From: Serinicoccus chungangensis | GTDB taxonomy: Bacteria; Actinomycetota; Actinomycetes; Actinomycetales; Dermatophilaceae | DNA length: 64,000 nt | Direction: 5' to 3' | Assembly (NCBI RefSeq): GCF_001483745.1 | Contig: NZ_LQBL01000028.1 | Coordinates: 290,379-354,378 of the forward strand | Shown here: piece after piece, positions 37,376 through 46,436 of the stretch | Position numbering within the stretch: position 1 is the stretch's first letter | Layout of the letters: each line of letters begins with the position of its first letter | Notes under the pieces: model-generated | What the model was told of the DNA's origin: nothing | Database searches by the model: none | The model's input: the letters and a program-made list of their open reading frames with translations, nothing else | Translations under genes and position numbers: made by a program

Positions 37376-38752
37376 ATGCGCAGTAAGACGACCCGGAGGT
37401 TGGCGATGGCCACCTCACTCGGCCTGGCCGGCGTGACGCTGGCGGCGTGCGGCTCCGGCGGCGGTTCCGGCGGCGGGGAGGACGTCGACGAGGCGCTCTC
37501 CTCGGTGGACGTGGCCTGCGAGCCGTACGAGGAGTACGGCGACCTGGAGGGCACCTCCGTGAGTGTCTACACCTCGATCGTCTCCCCCGAGGACCAGGCC
37601 CACATCGACGCCTTCACCCCCTTCGAGGACTGCACCGGTGTGACGGTGGAGTACGAGGGGTCCCGGCAGTTCGAGACCCAGCTGCCGGTGCGGCTGGAGT
37701 CCGGGAACGCCCCGGACATGGCCTACGTCCCGCAGCCGGGCCTCGTGGAGCGCCTCGTCACCGACTTCCCCGACTCGGTCTTCCCGGTCGGTGAGCAGGC
37801 CGAGGCGAACGTCGACGAGTACTACAACGAGTCCTGGAAGGGCTACGGCAGCGTCGACGGCACCTACTACGCCGCCCCGCTGGGCGCCAACGCGAAGTCC
37901 TTCGTGTGGTACTCGCCCGGCGCCTTCGAGGAGAACGGCTACGAGGTGCCCGAGACGTGGGACGACCTCATGGCCCTGTCCGAGCAGATCGCCTCCGACC
38001 ACCCGGACGCCAAGCCGTGGTGCGCCGGCATCGAGTCCGGCAACGCGACGGGGTGGCCCGCCACGGACTGGCTCGAGGACATGATGCTGCGGACCGCCGG
38101 CCCCGACGTCTACGACCAGTGGGTCGAGCACGAGATCCCCTTCAACGACCCCCAGGTCGCGGAGGCGCTGGACATGGCCGGCCAGGTCCTCAAGGACGAG
38201 AACATGGTCAACGGCGGGCTGGGCGGTGTCGAGTCCATCGCCACGACGCCGTTCGGCGAGGCGGGCCTGCCGATCCTCGACGGGTCCTGCTTCCTGCACC
38301 GCCAGGCGTCGTTCTACCAGGCCAACTGGCCGGAGGGGACGAACGTGGCCGAGGACGGCGACGTCTTCGCCTTCTACCTGCCGGGCAACGACACCGAGTC
38401 CCAGCCGCTGCTCGGCGGTGGCGAGTTCACCCTGATGTTCGCCGACCGCCCCGAGGTGCAGGCGCTGCAGGCCTACCTCGCCAGCCCGGAGTGGTCCAAC
38501 GCCAAGGCGAAGGTCTCCCCTCCCGGGTGGGTGTCGGCGAACTCCGGGCTCGACCCGGCCAACCTGAAGTCCCCCATCGACCAGCTGGCCTACGAGCTGC
38601 TGACCGACGAGGCGACGACGTTCCGGTTCGACGGATCCGACCTCATGCCGGCCGCCGTCGGCACCGGGAGCTTCTGGACCGGGATGACCAACTGGATCAC
38701 GGGTGAGGACACCCAGTCCGTGCTCGACTCGATCGAGAACAGCTGGGACTGA
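37376..38752 (+). CDS. Sugar ABC transporter substrate-binding lipoprotein (alpha-glucoside type)
   Basis: This 458-residue lipoprotein has the signal SLGLAGVTLAAC (Cys about 25) and a Gly/Ser linker. The mature domain resembles AglE-type CUT1 binding proteins: VSVYTSIVSPEDQAHID, MAYVPQPGLVERLV, YYAAPLGANAKSFVWYSP, WCAGIESGNATGWPATDWLED and GGGEFTLMFADRPEVQAL. Alpha-glucosides such as trehalose, maltose or sucrose are plausible ligands. AAAGGA lies 11 bases before ATG 37376. It is followed by a hairpin and two permease genes; no ATPase, glycosidase or regulator is in the operon. Confidence 0.87.
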   Translation: MRSKTTRRLAMATSLGLAGVTLAACGSGGGSGGGEDVDEALSSVDVACEPYEEYGDLEGTSVSVYTSIVSPEDQAHIDAFTPFEDCTGVTVEYEGSRQFETQLPVRLESGNAPDMAYVPQPGLVERLVTDFPDSVFPVGEQAEANVDEYYNESWKGYGSVDGTYYAAPLGANAKSFVWYSPGAFEENGYEVPETWDDLMALSEQIASDHPDAKPWCAGIESGNATGWPATDWLEDMMLRTAGPDVYDQWVEHEIPFNDPQVAEALDMAGQVLKDENMVNGGLGGVESIATTPFGEAGLPILDGSCFLHRQASFYQANWPEGTNVAEDGDVFAFYLPGNDTESQPLLGGGEFTLMFADRPEVQALQAYLASPEWSNAKAKVSPPGWVSANSGLDPANLKSPIDQLAYELLTDEATTFRFDGSDLMPAAVGTGSFWTGMTNWITGEDTQSVLDSIENSWD

Positions 38753-38766
38753 CCGGTCGACGGTGT

Positions 38767-38801
38767 CGGGGGCGGGCGGCAGATCTCATCGCCCGCCCCC
38801 G
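38767..38801. terminator. Hairpin after the binding-protein gene
   Basis: CGGGGGCGGGCG (38767-38778) pairs perfectly with 38790-38801 over an 11-base loop. There is no T tract and the operon continues, so it is probably an mRNA-protecting or partly terminating element, like the one at 20819-20853. Confidence 0.6.
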
Positions 38802-38836
38802 CGCCGTCCTGGTCCCCACCAGGAGGTACGTACGCC

Positions 38837-39817
38837 ATGGAGTTCCTGCTCAACACCGGCACGCCGGTCGAGAAGTTCATCGTCATGGGCATCGCCATCC
38901 TGCTCTTCGTGGCAGTCATGGCCATCGTCCTGTTCCTCACCGACCGGCCGCGGATGCCGCAGTGGATCACCGTGCTGGCCTTCCTCGGGCCCGCCGCCGT
39001 GCTGGTCGTCTTCGGCCTCGTCTACCCGGCCATCCGCACCATCATCAACTCGTTCCGCAGCGACAACGGCCAGGAGTGGGTCGCCCTCGCCAACTACGGT
39101 GACGTCTTCGGCAACTCGGCCCTGCGCCTGGTCCTGCTGAACACCGTGCTCTGGGTCATCCTCGTCCCGCTGGTCTCTACCGCCGTGGGCCTGGTCTACG
39201 CCGTCCTCGTGGACCGGACCCGTTTCGAGAAGCTCGCCAAGACGCTGGTGTTCCTCCCCATGGCCATCTCGATGGTCGGGGCGAGCATCATCTGGAAGTT
39301 CGTCTACGACTTCAAGCCCACCGAGCGCCCCCAGACGGGCCTGGCCAACCAGCTGCTCGTCTGGCTCGGCTTCGACAGCCAGCAGTTCCTGCTGACCTGG
39401 CCCTGGAACACCTTCTTCCTCATCGCGGTCATGGTCTGGATCCAGTCCGGCTTCGCGATGACGATCCTGTCCGCGTCCATCAAGGCCATCCCGGACGACA
39501 TCATCGAGGCCGCCAAGCTGGACGGGGTGACGAACTGGCAGATGTTCCGCTCGGTCACCGTCCCCTCCATCCGGCCGGCCGTGGTCGTGGTCATCACCAC
39601 CATCGCCATGGCCACCCTGAAGGTCTTCGACATCGTCTTCACCATGACCGGGGGCAACTTCGACACCTCGATCGTGGCCAACGAGTTCTACACCCGCAGC
39701 TTCGTGCGGGGCGAGGGCGGGATCGGCGCCACCCTGGCCGTGCTGCTGTTCGTCATGGTCATCCCGATCGTCGTCTACAACGTCCGCCAGATGAAGCTTG
39801 CAGAGGAGCAGCGATGA
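38837..39817 (+). CDS. Sugar ABC transporter permease (AglF-like)
   Basis: This 326-residue CUT1 permease has an extra N-terminal helix (about 12-32) before the six core helices. The EAA motif is DIIEAAKLDGVTNWQMFRSVTVP, seen as IIEAAKLDGVTNWQMF near residue 225. KVFDIVFTMTGGNFDTSIVANE follows as the usual late loop. AGGAGG lies 10 bases before ATG 38837. The stop overlaps the next permease start (ATGA), so the two are made together. Confidence 0.9.
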   Translation: MEFLLNTGTPVEKFIVMGIAILLFVAVMAIVLFLTDRPRMPQWITVLAFLGPAAVLVVFGLVYPAIRTIINSFRSDNGQEWVALANYGDVFGNSALRLVLLNTVLWVILVPLVSTAVGLVYAVLVDRTRFEKLAKTLVFLPMAISMVGASIIWKFVYDFKPTERPQTGLANQLLVWLGFDSQQFLLTWPWNTFFLIAVMVWIQSGFAMTILSASIKAIPDDIIEAAKLDGVTNWQMFRSVTVPSIRPAVVVVITTIAMATLKVFDIVFTMTGGNFDTSIVANEFYTRSFVRGEGGIGATLAVLLFVMVIPIVVYNVRQMKLAEEQR

Positions 39818-40752
39818 GCCAGGCGACCACCGTCCCGGACGTCCCCGGGCCGGCACCGACGAAGAGCACCGGACCGCGCAAGCTCACCAAGGCCGAGCAG
39901 CGGGCGGTGGACGCCAAGACGCGGCTGTCCTCGCCGTGGGCCAGCGTCATCGCGATCGTCATCGCGATCCTCTGGTCGGTCCCGACCCTCGGTCTGTTCG
40001 TGACCTCGTTCCGGCCCGAGATCGACATCCGGACCTCCGGCTGGTGGACCTTCTTCGGCGACCCGGCCGTCACGTGGGCCAACTACGACGCCGTCCTCTA
40101 CGGAGGCGCGACGAACTTCATCGACGTCTTCGTCAACACGATCGTCATCACCCTGCCCGCCGTGATCATCCCGATCACGCTGGCCCTGCTGGCCGCATAC
40201 GCCTTCGCCTGGCTGGACTTCCCCGGGCGCAACATGCTGTTCGTGGCGGTCTTCGCGCTGCAGATCGTGCCGATCCAGATCACCATGATCCCGCTGCTGA
40301 CGCAGTACAACAACTGGGGCATCGTCGGGTCCTTCTGGCCGATCTGGCTGTCGCACACGATCTTCGCCCTGCCGCTGGCCATCTTCCTGCTGCACAACTT
40401 CATGATGGACATCCCCCGGTCCCTCATCGAGGCGGCACGGGTCGACGGGGCCGGCCACGTCAAGATCTTCTTCCAGGTGCTGCTGCCGCTCCTCGTCCCG
40501 GCCATCGCGGCCTTCGGCATCTTCCAGTTCCTCTGGGTCTGGAACGACCTCCTGGTGGGTCTGGTCTTCGGCTCCGCCCAGGAGGTCGCTCCCCTCACCG
40601 TCCGGCTGGCCGACCTCACGGGCACGCGGGGCACGGCGTGGCACCTGCTCTCGGCGGGCGCGTTCGTGGCCATGGTCGTGCCGGTGACGGTCTTCCTCCT
40701 GCTGCAGCGGTACTTCGTGCGCGGTCTGCTGGCCGGAGGCGTCAAGGGCTGA
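39814..40752 (+). CDS. Sugar ABC transporter permease (AglG-like)
   Basis: This 312-residue CUT1 permease has a hydrophilic N-terminus of about 45 residues, then six helices. The EAA motif is SLIEAARVDGAGHVKIFFQVLLP, seen as LIEAARVDGAGHVKIF near residue 205, followed by FQFLWVWNDLLVGLVF. It overlaps the partner permease by 4 bases and ends the operon, just before a hairpin. An outside ATPase is needed. Confidence 0.9.
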   Translation: MSQATTVPDVPGPAPTKSTGPRKLTKAEQRAVDAKTRLSSPWASVIAIVIAILWSVPTLGLFVTSFRPEIDIRTSGWWTFFGDPAVTWANYDAVLYGGATNFIDVFVNTIVITLPAVIIPITLALLAAYAFAWLDFPGRNMLFVAVFALQIVPIQITMIPLLTQYNNWGIVGSFWPIWLSHTIFALPLAIFLLHNFMMDIPRSLIEAARVDGAGHVKIFFQVLLPLLVPAIAAFGIFQFLWVWNDLLVGLVFGSAQEVAPLTVRLADLTGTRGTAWHLLSAGAFVAMVVPVTVFLLLQRYFVRGLLAGGVKG

Positions 40753-40771
40753 GGGTTGCCCGACCACCAGC

Positions 40772-40797
40772 CCGGCGCGGGAGGCGGCCCGCGCCGG
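40772..40797. terminator. Hairpin after the second ABC operon
   Basis: CCGGCGCGGG (40772-40781) pairs perfectly with CCCGCGCCGG (40788-40797) over a 6-base loop. It lies 20 bases after the permease stop and before the DUF1295 gene. Confidence 0.6.
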
Positions 40798-40814
40798 CAC
40801 CGGCCGAGGTCACC

Positions 40815-41702
40815 GTGAGACAGGTGTCGCTGGCCGGACTGGCCACCGTCGCGGGGCTGCTGCTCGCCCTCGCCGCCGCGGACGGCGGGCAGCGGCTCCC
40901 GGGCGGGCTCCCCGTCGTCCTGGCTCTCGTCGTGGTGGCCTACGCCCTCAACTGGATGGTCTACGTCCCGTCCTTCCTGCGCCGGACCGAGCGCTTCTTC
41001 GACCTCACCGGGTCGCTCACCTTCGGGCTGGTGACGGTGCTCGCGCTGGTCCTCACCGCCGAGCGGGACGCGCGCACCTGGGTGCTCGCCGGCGTGGTGC
41101 TGGTGTGGGCCGCGCGGCTGGGGACCTTCCTGTTCCGGCGGGTCACCCGGGCCGGCAAGGACGGCCGTTTCGACGAGCTCAAGCAGAGCTGGTCCGGCTT
41201 CCTCATGGCGTGGACGGTGCAGGCGCTGTGGGTGACCTTCACGGCCGGTGCGGCCCTGGCGGCGATCACCTCCGGCGACCGTGCCCCGCTGGGTGTCCTG
41301 GCGTGTGCCGGGGTCGTGGTCTGGGTGGGCGGCCTCGCCGTCGAGGCCCTCGCGGACGCCCAGAAGGCGGCCTTCCGGGCCGACCCGCGACACGAGGGCG
41401 AGTTCGTCCGGGGCGGTCTGTGGTCGTGGTCGCGCCATCCGAACTACGTCGGGGAGGTCCTGGTGTGGACCGGGGTGGCCCTGGTCGCGGCGGCGCCACT
41501 CGTCGGGTGGCAGCACGTCACCCTCGTCTCCCCCGTGCTCGTCTACCTGCTGCTGCGCTTCGGCAGCGGGGTGCCCGCCCTGGAGCGGCGCGCCGACGAG
41601 CGGTGGGGCGGGCGCGACGACTACGAGGCCTGGAAGGCGCGGACCCCGGTCTTCTTCCCCGTCCGGTCGGGTCGGGCCGCCCGGGAGGAGCACCGTCGGT
41701 AG
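40815..41702 (+). CDS. DUF1295 membrane protein (steroid 5-alpha-reductase-like)
   Basis: This 295-residue integral membrane protein has about seven hydrophobic segments. It belongs to the DUF1295/3-oxo-5-alpha-steroid 4-dehydrogenase C-terminal family, related to isoprenylcysteine methyltransferases. The signature is RHEGEFVRGGLWSWSRHPNYVGE in pieces: FVRGGLWSWSRHPNY, then WKARTPVFFP near the C-terminus. NADPH-linked reduction of a lipid is plausible but unproven. GTG 40815 is chosen for GAGG 5 bases upstream. The TAG stop lies inside the -10 hexamer of the next gene. Confidence 0.85.
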   Translation: MRQVSLAGLATVAGLLLALAAADGGQRLPGGLPVVLALVVVAYALNWMVYVPSFLRRTERFFDLTGSLTFGLVTVLALVLTAERDARTWVLAGVVLVWAARLGTFLFRRVTRAGKDGRFDELKQSWSGFLMAWTVQALWVTFTAGAALAAITSGDRAPLGVLACAGVVVWVGGLAVEALADAQKAAFRADPRHEGEFVRGGLWSWSRHPNYVGEVLVWTGVALVAAAPLVGWQHVTLVSPVLVYLLLRFGSGVPALERRADERWGGRDDYEAWKARTPVFFPVRSGRAAREEHRR

Positions 41703-41705
41703 GTT
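41700..41705 (+). promoter_or_regulatory. -10 hexamer TAGGTT formed on the stop codon of the previous gene
   Basis: TAGGTT begins with the TAG stop of the DUF1295 gene and lies exactly 6 bases before the ATG at 41712, so the sugar-nucleotide gene can have its own leaderless transcript. Confidence 0.5.
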
Positions 41706-41711
41706 GGTCCC

Positions 41712-43106
41712 ATGAGCACCAGCGCGAGCGCACCCGGACGTCAGCAGGCCCTGGACCGGATGGCGGAGGCCGGCGTCAGCCAGCCGGCCCGCGACACCTT
41801 CGCCCGGCACTACGACCACCTGGCGGCCGGGGAGACCGGCCTCATCGCGGAGGCGGACGTCGAGCCGGCGCTGCCGTCGGCGCACCTCGAGGACGTCGAG
41901 GTGGAGGAGCCGGAGGCCCGCGAGGCCCTCGCCGCCACCGCGGTCATCACCCTCAACGGGGGCCTGGGCACGTCCATGGGGCTGGCCGGTCCGAAGTCCC
42001 TGCTGCCGGTGCGCGACGGGCTCACCTTCCTCGACATCACCGTCCGGCAGGTCCTCGCCCTGCGCGAGCGCTTCGACGTCGCCCTCCCCCTCGTGCTCAT
42101 GAACAGCTTCTCCACCCGCGAGGCGACCCTGGAGGTGCTGGAGCGCTACCCCGAGCTGCCCGCGAGCGACCTCCCCCTGGACTTCGTGCAGAGCCAGGAG
42201 CCCAAGCTGCGTGCCGACGACCTGACCCCCGTCACGTGGGAGGCCGACCCACGCCTCGAGTGGTGCCCGCCCGGGCACGGGGACCTCTACCCCTCGCTGC
42301 TCGCCAGCGGCCTGCTGGACCAGCTGCTCGACGGGGGCTTCCGGTACGCCTTCGTCTCCAACGTGGACAACCTCGGGGCGGTGGCCGACGGGCGGGTCGC
42401 GGCGTGGTTCGCGGCCAGCGGCGCGGGGTTCGCCGCCGAGGTGTGCCGGCGCACCGAGATGGACAAGAAGGGCGGGCACCTCGTGCGTCGCCGCGCCGAC
42501 GGCCGGCTCGTGCTGCGCGACACCGCGCAGACCGCCGAGGACGAGATGGTCCACTTCATGGACGGCGACAGGCACCCCTTCGTCAACACCAACAACCTGT
42601 GGTTCGACCTCGCCCGGCTGCGGGACATGCTCACCGAGCGCGACGGGGTCATGGAGCTGCCGCTCATCCGCAACGCCAAGACCGTGGACCCGACCGACAA
42701 GAGCTCCACCCCCGTCATCCAGATCGAGTCGGCGATGGGCAGCGCGGTCGAGCTCTTCGACGACGCCGCCGCCATCGCGGTCACCCGGGACCGCTTCGTC
42801 CCGGTCAAGACGACCAACGAGCTCGCGCTGCTGCGCTCGGACGCGTATGCCGTGGACGGCACGTCCTACCGGTTGAGCCGGACCGTCGACCCGGCGCCGG
42901 TGGTGGACCTCACCAAGGACTGCTACGGCATGATCGGCGACTTCGACGAGCGCTTCCCCCACGGGGTCCCCTCGCTGGTCGACGCCGAGCGCCTGGAGGT
43001 GGAGGGCGACTGGCGCTTCGGTGCCGGGGTCCGGGTCCAGGGCGTCGCCCACCTCGGCCCCGAGGGCGGCGAGGTCGAGGACGGGGCCACGCTGGGGCGC
43101 TCGTGA
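41712..43106 (+). CDS. UTP--glucose-1-phosphate uridylyltransferase (eukaryote-type UGPase family)
   Basis: This 464-residue enzyme is of the UDPGP family (UGP2-like), not the bacterial GalU type. It makes UDP-glucose from UTP and glucose 1-phosphate. The nucleotide-binding loop is LNGGLGTSMGLAGPKSLLPV in pieces. VLMNSFSTREATLEVL, FVQSQEPKLRADDL, WCPPGHGDLYPSL, FVSNVDNLGA and the C-terminal KDCYGMIGDFDERFPHGVPSL region also fit. The stop overlaps the GTG of the next gene as GTGA. Confidence 0.9.
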   Translation: MSTSASAPGRQQALDRMAEAGVSQPARDTFARHYDHLAAGETGLIAEADVEPALPSAHLEDVEVEEPEAREALAATAVITLNGGLGTSMGLAGPKSLLPVRDGLTFLDITVRQVLALRERFDVALPLVLMNSFSTREATLEVLERYPELPASDLPLDFVQSQEPKLRADDLTPVTWEADPRLEWCPPGHGDLYPSLLASGLLDQLLDGGFRYAFVSNVDNLGAVADGRVAAWFAASGAGFAAEVCRRTEMDKKGGHLVRRRADGRLVLRDTAQTAEDEMVHFMDGDRHPFVNTNNLWFDLARLRDMLTERDGVMELPLIRNAKTVDPTDKSSTPVIQIESAMGSAVELFDDAAAIAVTRDRFVPVKTTNELALLRSDAYAVDGTSYRLSRTVDPAPVVDLTKDCYGMIGDFDERFPHGVPSLVDAERLEVEGDWRFGAGVRVQGVAHLGPEGGEVEDGATLGRS

Positions 43107-43924
43107 GGACCGTCCGCGACGACCTGGGCGGGGTCGCCGAGCTCCCGGAGGGCCCGGTGGAGCGGGTCGTCTCGCTGGTCCCCTCGCTCACCGAGGCCCT
43201 GGCGGCCACCCGACCCGCCGCCCTGGTCGGCGCCACCGACTGGTGCACCCATCCCGCCGACCTGGACGTCGCGCGGGTCCGGGGCACGAAGAACCCCGAC
43301 CGCCGCGCCGTCGCCGCCCTGCAGCCCGACCTGGTCGTGTGCGTCCAGGAGGAGAACCGCGAGCTGGACGTGCAGCGGCTGCGCGCCGCGGGCACCCCGG
43401 TCTGGGTCGGGGTGGTGGAGTCGGTCGACGACGCGCTGCGGGTGCTCCGCCGGCTGCTCGTGGAGGTGCTGGGCTGGGGCGCGCCGGAGTGGCTGGTCCA
43501 GGTCGAGCGCCACTGGCGCGGACCGTCCCCGGCGTCCCCCGGCGCCGGTCCGGCCCCGGCACGCCCCCGGGTCGCGGTGCCGGTCTGGCGTGACCCGTGG
43601 ATGGTCGTCGGTCCGCGCACCTTCACCAGCGACCTCCTCGACCGTGCGGGCCTGGACAACGTCTACGCCTCCGGGGGCGAGCGCTACCCGCGGGTGGAGT
43701 TGGCCGACCTGGACGCCGCCGGCGCCGACGTGGCGCTGCTGCCCGACGAGCCCTACGTCTTCACCGACGAGGACGGCCCCGAGGCCTTCGCCCGGACCCC
43801 GACCCGGCTGGTGAGCGGGCGGCTGCTGACCTGGTACGGCCCCTCGATGCTGGCGGCCGGCACCCTGCTCGACGAGGTCCGCGCCCAGGCCGTGGCCGGG
43901 TCGGGCGAGCCGGCCGGGTCCTAG
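43103..43924 (+). CDS. BtuF-like helical-backbone metal receptor without signal peptide
   Basis: This 273-residue protein has the fold of cobalamin/iron-siderophore binding proteins: VERVVSLVPSLTEALAA, LVGATDWCTHPAD, GTKNPDRRAVAALQPDLVV, GTPVWVGVVESVDDAL and VPVWRDPWMVVGPRTFTSDLLDRAGLDNV in pieces. Unlike transporter-linked BtuF there is no signal peptide or lipobox: the GTG at 43103 is coupled to the upstream stop and the domain begins about 18 residues later. It may act in the cytoplasm as a corrinoid or metal chaperone or sensor. No BtuCD genes are near. Confidence 0.8.
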   Translation: MRTVRDDLGGVAELPEGPVERVVSLVPSLTEALAATRPAALVGATDWCTHPADLDVARVRGTKNPDRRAVAALQPDLVVCVQEENRELDVQRLRAAGTPVWVGVVESVDDALRVLRRLLVEVLGWGAPEWLVQVERHWRGPSPASPGAGPAPARPRVAVPVWRDPWMVVGPRTFTSDLLDRAGLDNVYASGGERYPRVELADLDAAGADVALLPDEPYVFTDEDGPEAFARTPTRLVSGRLLTWYGPSMLAAGTLLDEVRAQAVAGSGEPAGS

Positions 43925-43933
43925 CCGGGTCCT

Positions 43934-43962
43934 GGCCCGGGGCCTCGGGCCGGCCCCGGGCC
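43934..43962. terminator. Bidirectional hairpin between convergent genes
   Basis: GGCCCGGGGCC (43934-43944) pairs with GGCCCCGGGCC (43952-43962) over a 7-base loop. It fills the 42-base gap between the BtuF-like and LacI-type genes. Confidence 0.6.
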
Positions 43963-43966
43963 GGCG

Positions 43967-44974
43967 CTAGGCGGTGCCGCCCTCCACGAGGTGCGTCGGC
44001 AGGACCCGGGAGGACACCGGACGGCCCGCCAGCAGCTCGCGCAGCATGACGGTGGCCTCCCGCGCCATCCGGTCCCCCGGGTTGGCGACGGTGGTGAGCC
44101 GGGGCACGGTGAGCTGCGCGGCCGGGGAGTCGTCGTAGCCGACCACGGCCACGTCGCCCGGCACGGCGCGACCGGCCGCCTGCAGCTCGCTGACGGCCGC
44201 GGCCGCCATGAGGTCGGAGGCGACGAAGACGCCGTCCAGGTCGCGGTGCGTCGCCAGGAGCCGGCGCATGGCCAGGCGGCCCCCCTCGGAGGAGAAGTCG
44301 CCGTGCTCGACCGCGTCGCCGGCCAGCCCCGCGGCGTCCAACGACTCCCGCCACCCCGCCAGCCGGTCCCGGCTCGCCGCCATGTCCACGGGGCCTGCGA
44401 CCGTGCCGATCCGGCGGCAGCCACGGGCGACCAGCCGGTCGGTGGCCTGCCGGCCCCCGTCGACGTTGTCGAGGTCGACGAAGGGCAGCCCCTGCCCCGG
44501 CCCGGGAGGCCGACCGATCATGACCGTCGGCAGACCGATCTCGCTCAGCGCCGAGGTCACCCCGTCGTCCAGGTGCGCGCTCAGGACGATCGCGCCGTCG
44601 GTGTGGCCGCCCCGCAGCCACCGCTCGAGGCGGTCGGTGTCCCGGCCGGCCCGCCCGAGCACGAGCACCATCTGCAGCGGGGTCTCCTCCAACCCCTCGC
44701 TGATGCCGCGCAGCATCTCCATGATGACCGGGTCGGAGAACACCCGCTGGTCGGTCTCCGGGACGACGACCGCCACCGAGTCCGGTGCCCTCTTCACCAG
44801 GGCCCGGGCCGCCCGGTTGGGCCGGTAGCCCAGCTCGGTCACCGCCCTGGACACCGCCTCCCGGGCGGTGGCCCGCACCCGGGGGTCGGCGTTCACCACC
44901 CGCGACACCGTGGCCCGGGACACCCCGGCCCGTGCCGCGACGTCCTCCAGGGTGGGCGCCCGACGGGTGCTCAC
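43967..44974 (-). CDS. LacI-family repressor of the beta-glucoside operon (CelR/BglR type)
   Basis: This 335-residue regulator has the LacI helix-turn-helix at about 8-28 (TLEDVAARAGVSRATVSRVVN), hinge YRPNRAARALVKRAPDSVAVVV and a sugar-binding domain with VFVASDLMAAAAV and VAVVGYDDSPAAQLTVPRLTTV. GTG 44974 is chosen because the DNA-binding domain begins seven residues later and GAGGA lies 10 bases upstream. It is the last gene of the binding-protein/permease/GH1 operon and probably represses it through the palindrome at 49632-49645. Cellobiose or a similar disaccharide is the likely inducer. Confidence 0.88.
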   Translation of the reverse strand: MSTRRAPTLEDVAARAGVSRATVSRVVNADPRVRATAREAVSRAVTELGYRPNRAARALVKRAPDSVAVVVPETDQRVFSDPVIMEMLRGISEGLEETPLQMVLVLGRAGRDTDRLERWLRGGHTDGAIVLSAHLDDGVTSALSEIGLPTVMIGRPPGPGQGLPFVDLDNVDGGRQATDRLVARGCRRIGTVAGPVDMAASRDRLAGWRESLDAAGLAGDAVEHGDFSSEGGRLAMRRLLATHRDLDGVFVASDLMAAAAVSELQAAGRAVPGDVAVVGYDDSPAAQLTVPRLTTVANPGDRMAREATVMLRELLAGRPVSSRVLPTHLVEGGTA

Positions 44975-45023
44975 CGGCGTGGTCCTCGCGCTGACGCCGC
45001 TGCTGGCATGGGTTCCTCCCTGA

Positions 45024-46436
45024 CTAGCCGATGGCCCCAGATCCTGCCACGTCGGCGAACCAGCGGGCACTGGCCTTCGGCGTGCGCTCCTGGGTGTCGT
45101 AGTCCACCCGGACGATCCCGAAGCGCCTGGTGTAGCCGTAGGCCCACTCGTAGTTGTCCATGAGCGACCACACGAAGTAGCCCCGGACGTCGGCGCCGCA
45201 CTGGATGGCCTCGTGGACGGCGCGCAGGTGGCCGTCCAGGTAGGCGACGCGGTCCTGGTCGTCGACGAACCCGGTCCCGTCCGGGTCGTCCGGCATCGCG
45301 GCGCCGTTCTCGGTCACGTAGAGCCGGGTGCCGGCCGGGCCGGTGTGGTCACGCTGCAGCCACAGCAGCAGGTCACGCAGGGCCTGCGGCCGGATCTCCC
45401 ACCCCATGTCGGTGACGGGGGTGCCGCGACGCACCACGACCACGTGCTCGGACCCCACGTTGGGCGAGGGCGCGTCGTAGGCGCGGGCCTGCCGGGCGGC
45501 CTCCGGCGCCGACTCCGGGTGCGGGCCGGTGACCATGGACCCGGTGTAGAAGTTGACGCCCAGGACGTCGATCGGGGTCGAGATGTCGGCCAGGTCGCCG
45601 TCGTGCACCAGGTCCTGCGGCCAGAGCTCGCCCAGGTCCTCGAGCACGTCCTCGGGGTAGGCGCCGCGGGTCAGCGGCTCCACGAAGAAGCGGTTCGCCA
45701 GACCGTCGAGCCGCCGCGCGGCGTCCCGGTCACCGGCCGAGGCGGGGTCCTGCGGCTGCATCTCGGTGAAGTTGAGCGTCAGCCCGAGCTCCAGGCCGGG
45801 GTCCCGCTCGCGCAGCGCCTGCACCGCACGGCCGTGCGCGAGCAGCAGGTGGTGCGCGGCGCGCAGGCCGTCCTGAGGGTCGGTCCGGCCCGGGGCGTGC
45901 ACGCCCGCGGCATACCCGAGGAAGGCCGAGCACCACGGCTCGTTCAGGGTGGTCAGCTGGCGCACCCGGTCACCCAGCCGCTCGTACACGGCGAGCGCGT
46001 AGTCGACGAACCGGTCGACGACGCCCCGCGCGGGCCAGCCCCCGGCCTCCTCGAGGGCCTGCGGGAGGTCCCAGTGGTAGAGCGTCACCCACGGGACGAT
46101 GTCGGCGGCAAGTAGCTCGTCGACCAGGCGGGAGTAGAAGTCCAGCCCCTTCTCGTTCACCGTGCGGCCGTCCGGGCAGACCCGTGCCCAGGACACCGAG
46201 AAGCGGTAGGCGCCGAGGTTGAGGGACCGCATGAGCGCCACGTCCTGCGGCATCCGGTGGTAGTGGTCGCACGCCACCGCGCCGGTGTGCCCGTGGACCA
46301 CCGCGCCCGGCGTCGCCGAGAACGTGTCCCAGATGCAGTCGCCCCGGCCGTCCTCGTGGGCGGCCCCCTCGACCTGGTAGGCGGCCGTGGCCGACCCGAG
46401 GAGGAAGCCGGACGGGAAGGTGATCGGTGTGGTCAT
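45024..46436 (-). CDS. bglB: GH1 beta-glucosidase
   Basis: This 470-residue glycoside hydrolase family 1 enzyme has the N-terminal signature FLLGSATAAYQVEGAA, the acid/base Glu in TTLNEPWC (about residue 167) and the nucleophile Glu in LYVTENGAAM (about 373), followed by VWSLMDNYEWAYGYTRRFGIV. There is no signal peptide, so it acts in the cytoplasm on imported cello-oligosaccharides or aryl-beta-glucosides. It overlaps the upstream permease gene as ATGA and precedes the LacI-type gene by 49 bases. Confidence 0.95.
   Translation of the reverse strand: MTTPITFPSGFLLGSATAAYQVEGAAHEDGRGDCIWDTFSATPGAVVHGHTGAVACDHYHRMPQDVALMRSLNLGAYRFSVSWARVCPDGRTVNEKGLDFYSRLVDELLAADIVPWVTLYHWDLPQALEEAGGWPARGVVDRFVDYALAVYERLGDRVRQLTTLNEPWCSAFLGYAAGVHAPGRTDPQDGLRAAHHLLLAHGRAVQALRERDPGLELGLTLNFTEMQPQDPASAGDRDAARRLDGLANRFFVEPLTRGAYPEDVLEDLGELWPQDLVHDGDLADISTPIDVLGVNFYTGSMVTGPHPESAPEAARQARAYDAPSPNVGSEHVVVVRRGTPVTDMGWEIRPQALRDLLLWLQRDHTGPAGTRLYVTENGAAMPDDPDGTGFVDDQDRVAYLDGHLRAVHEAIQCGADVRGYFVWSLMDNYEWAYGYTRRFGIVRVDYDTQERTPKASARWFADVAGSGAIG

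Noticed and set aside
31984-37554. A very long open frame on the minus strand (over 1800 codons) across the helicase, intergenic region and icmF
   Set aside because: It is an out-of-frame shadow caused by high GC content; it is Arg/Gly/Pro/Ala-rich without domains, while the other frames encode well-recognised proteins.
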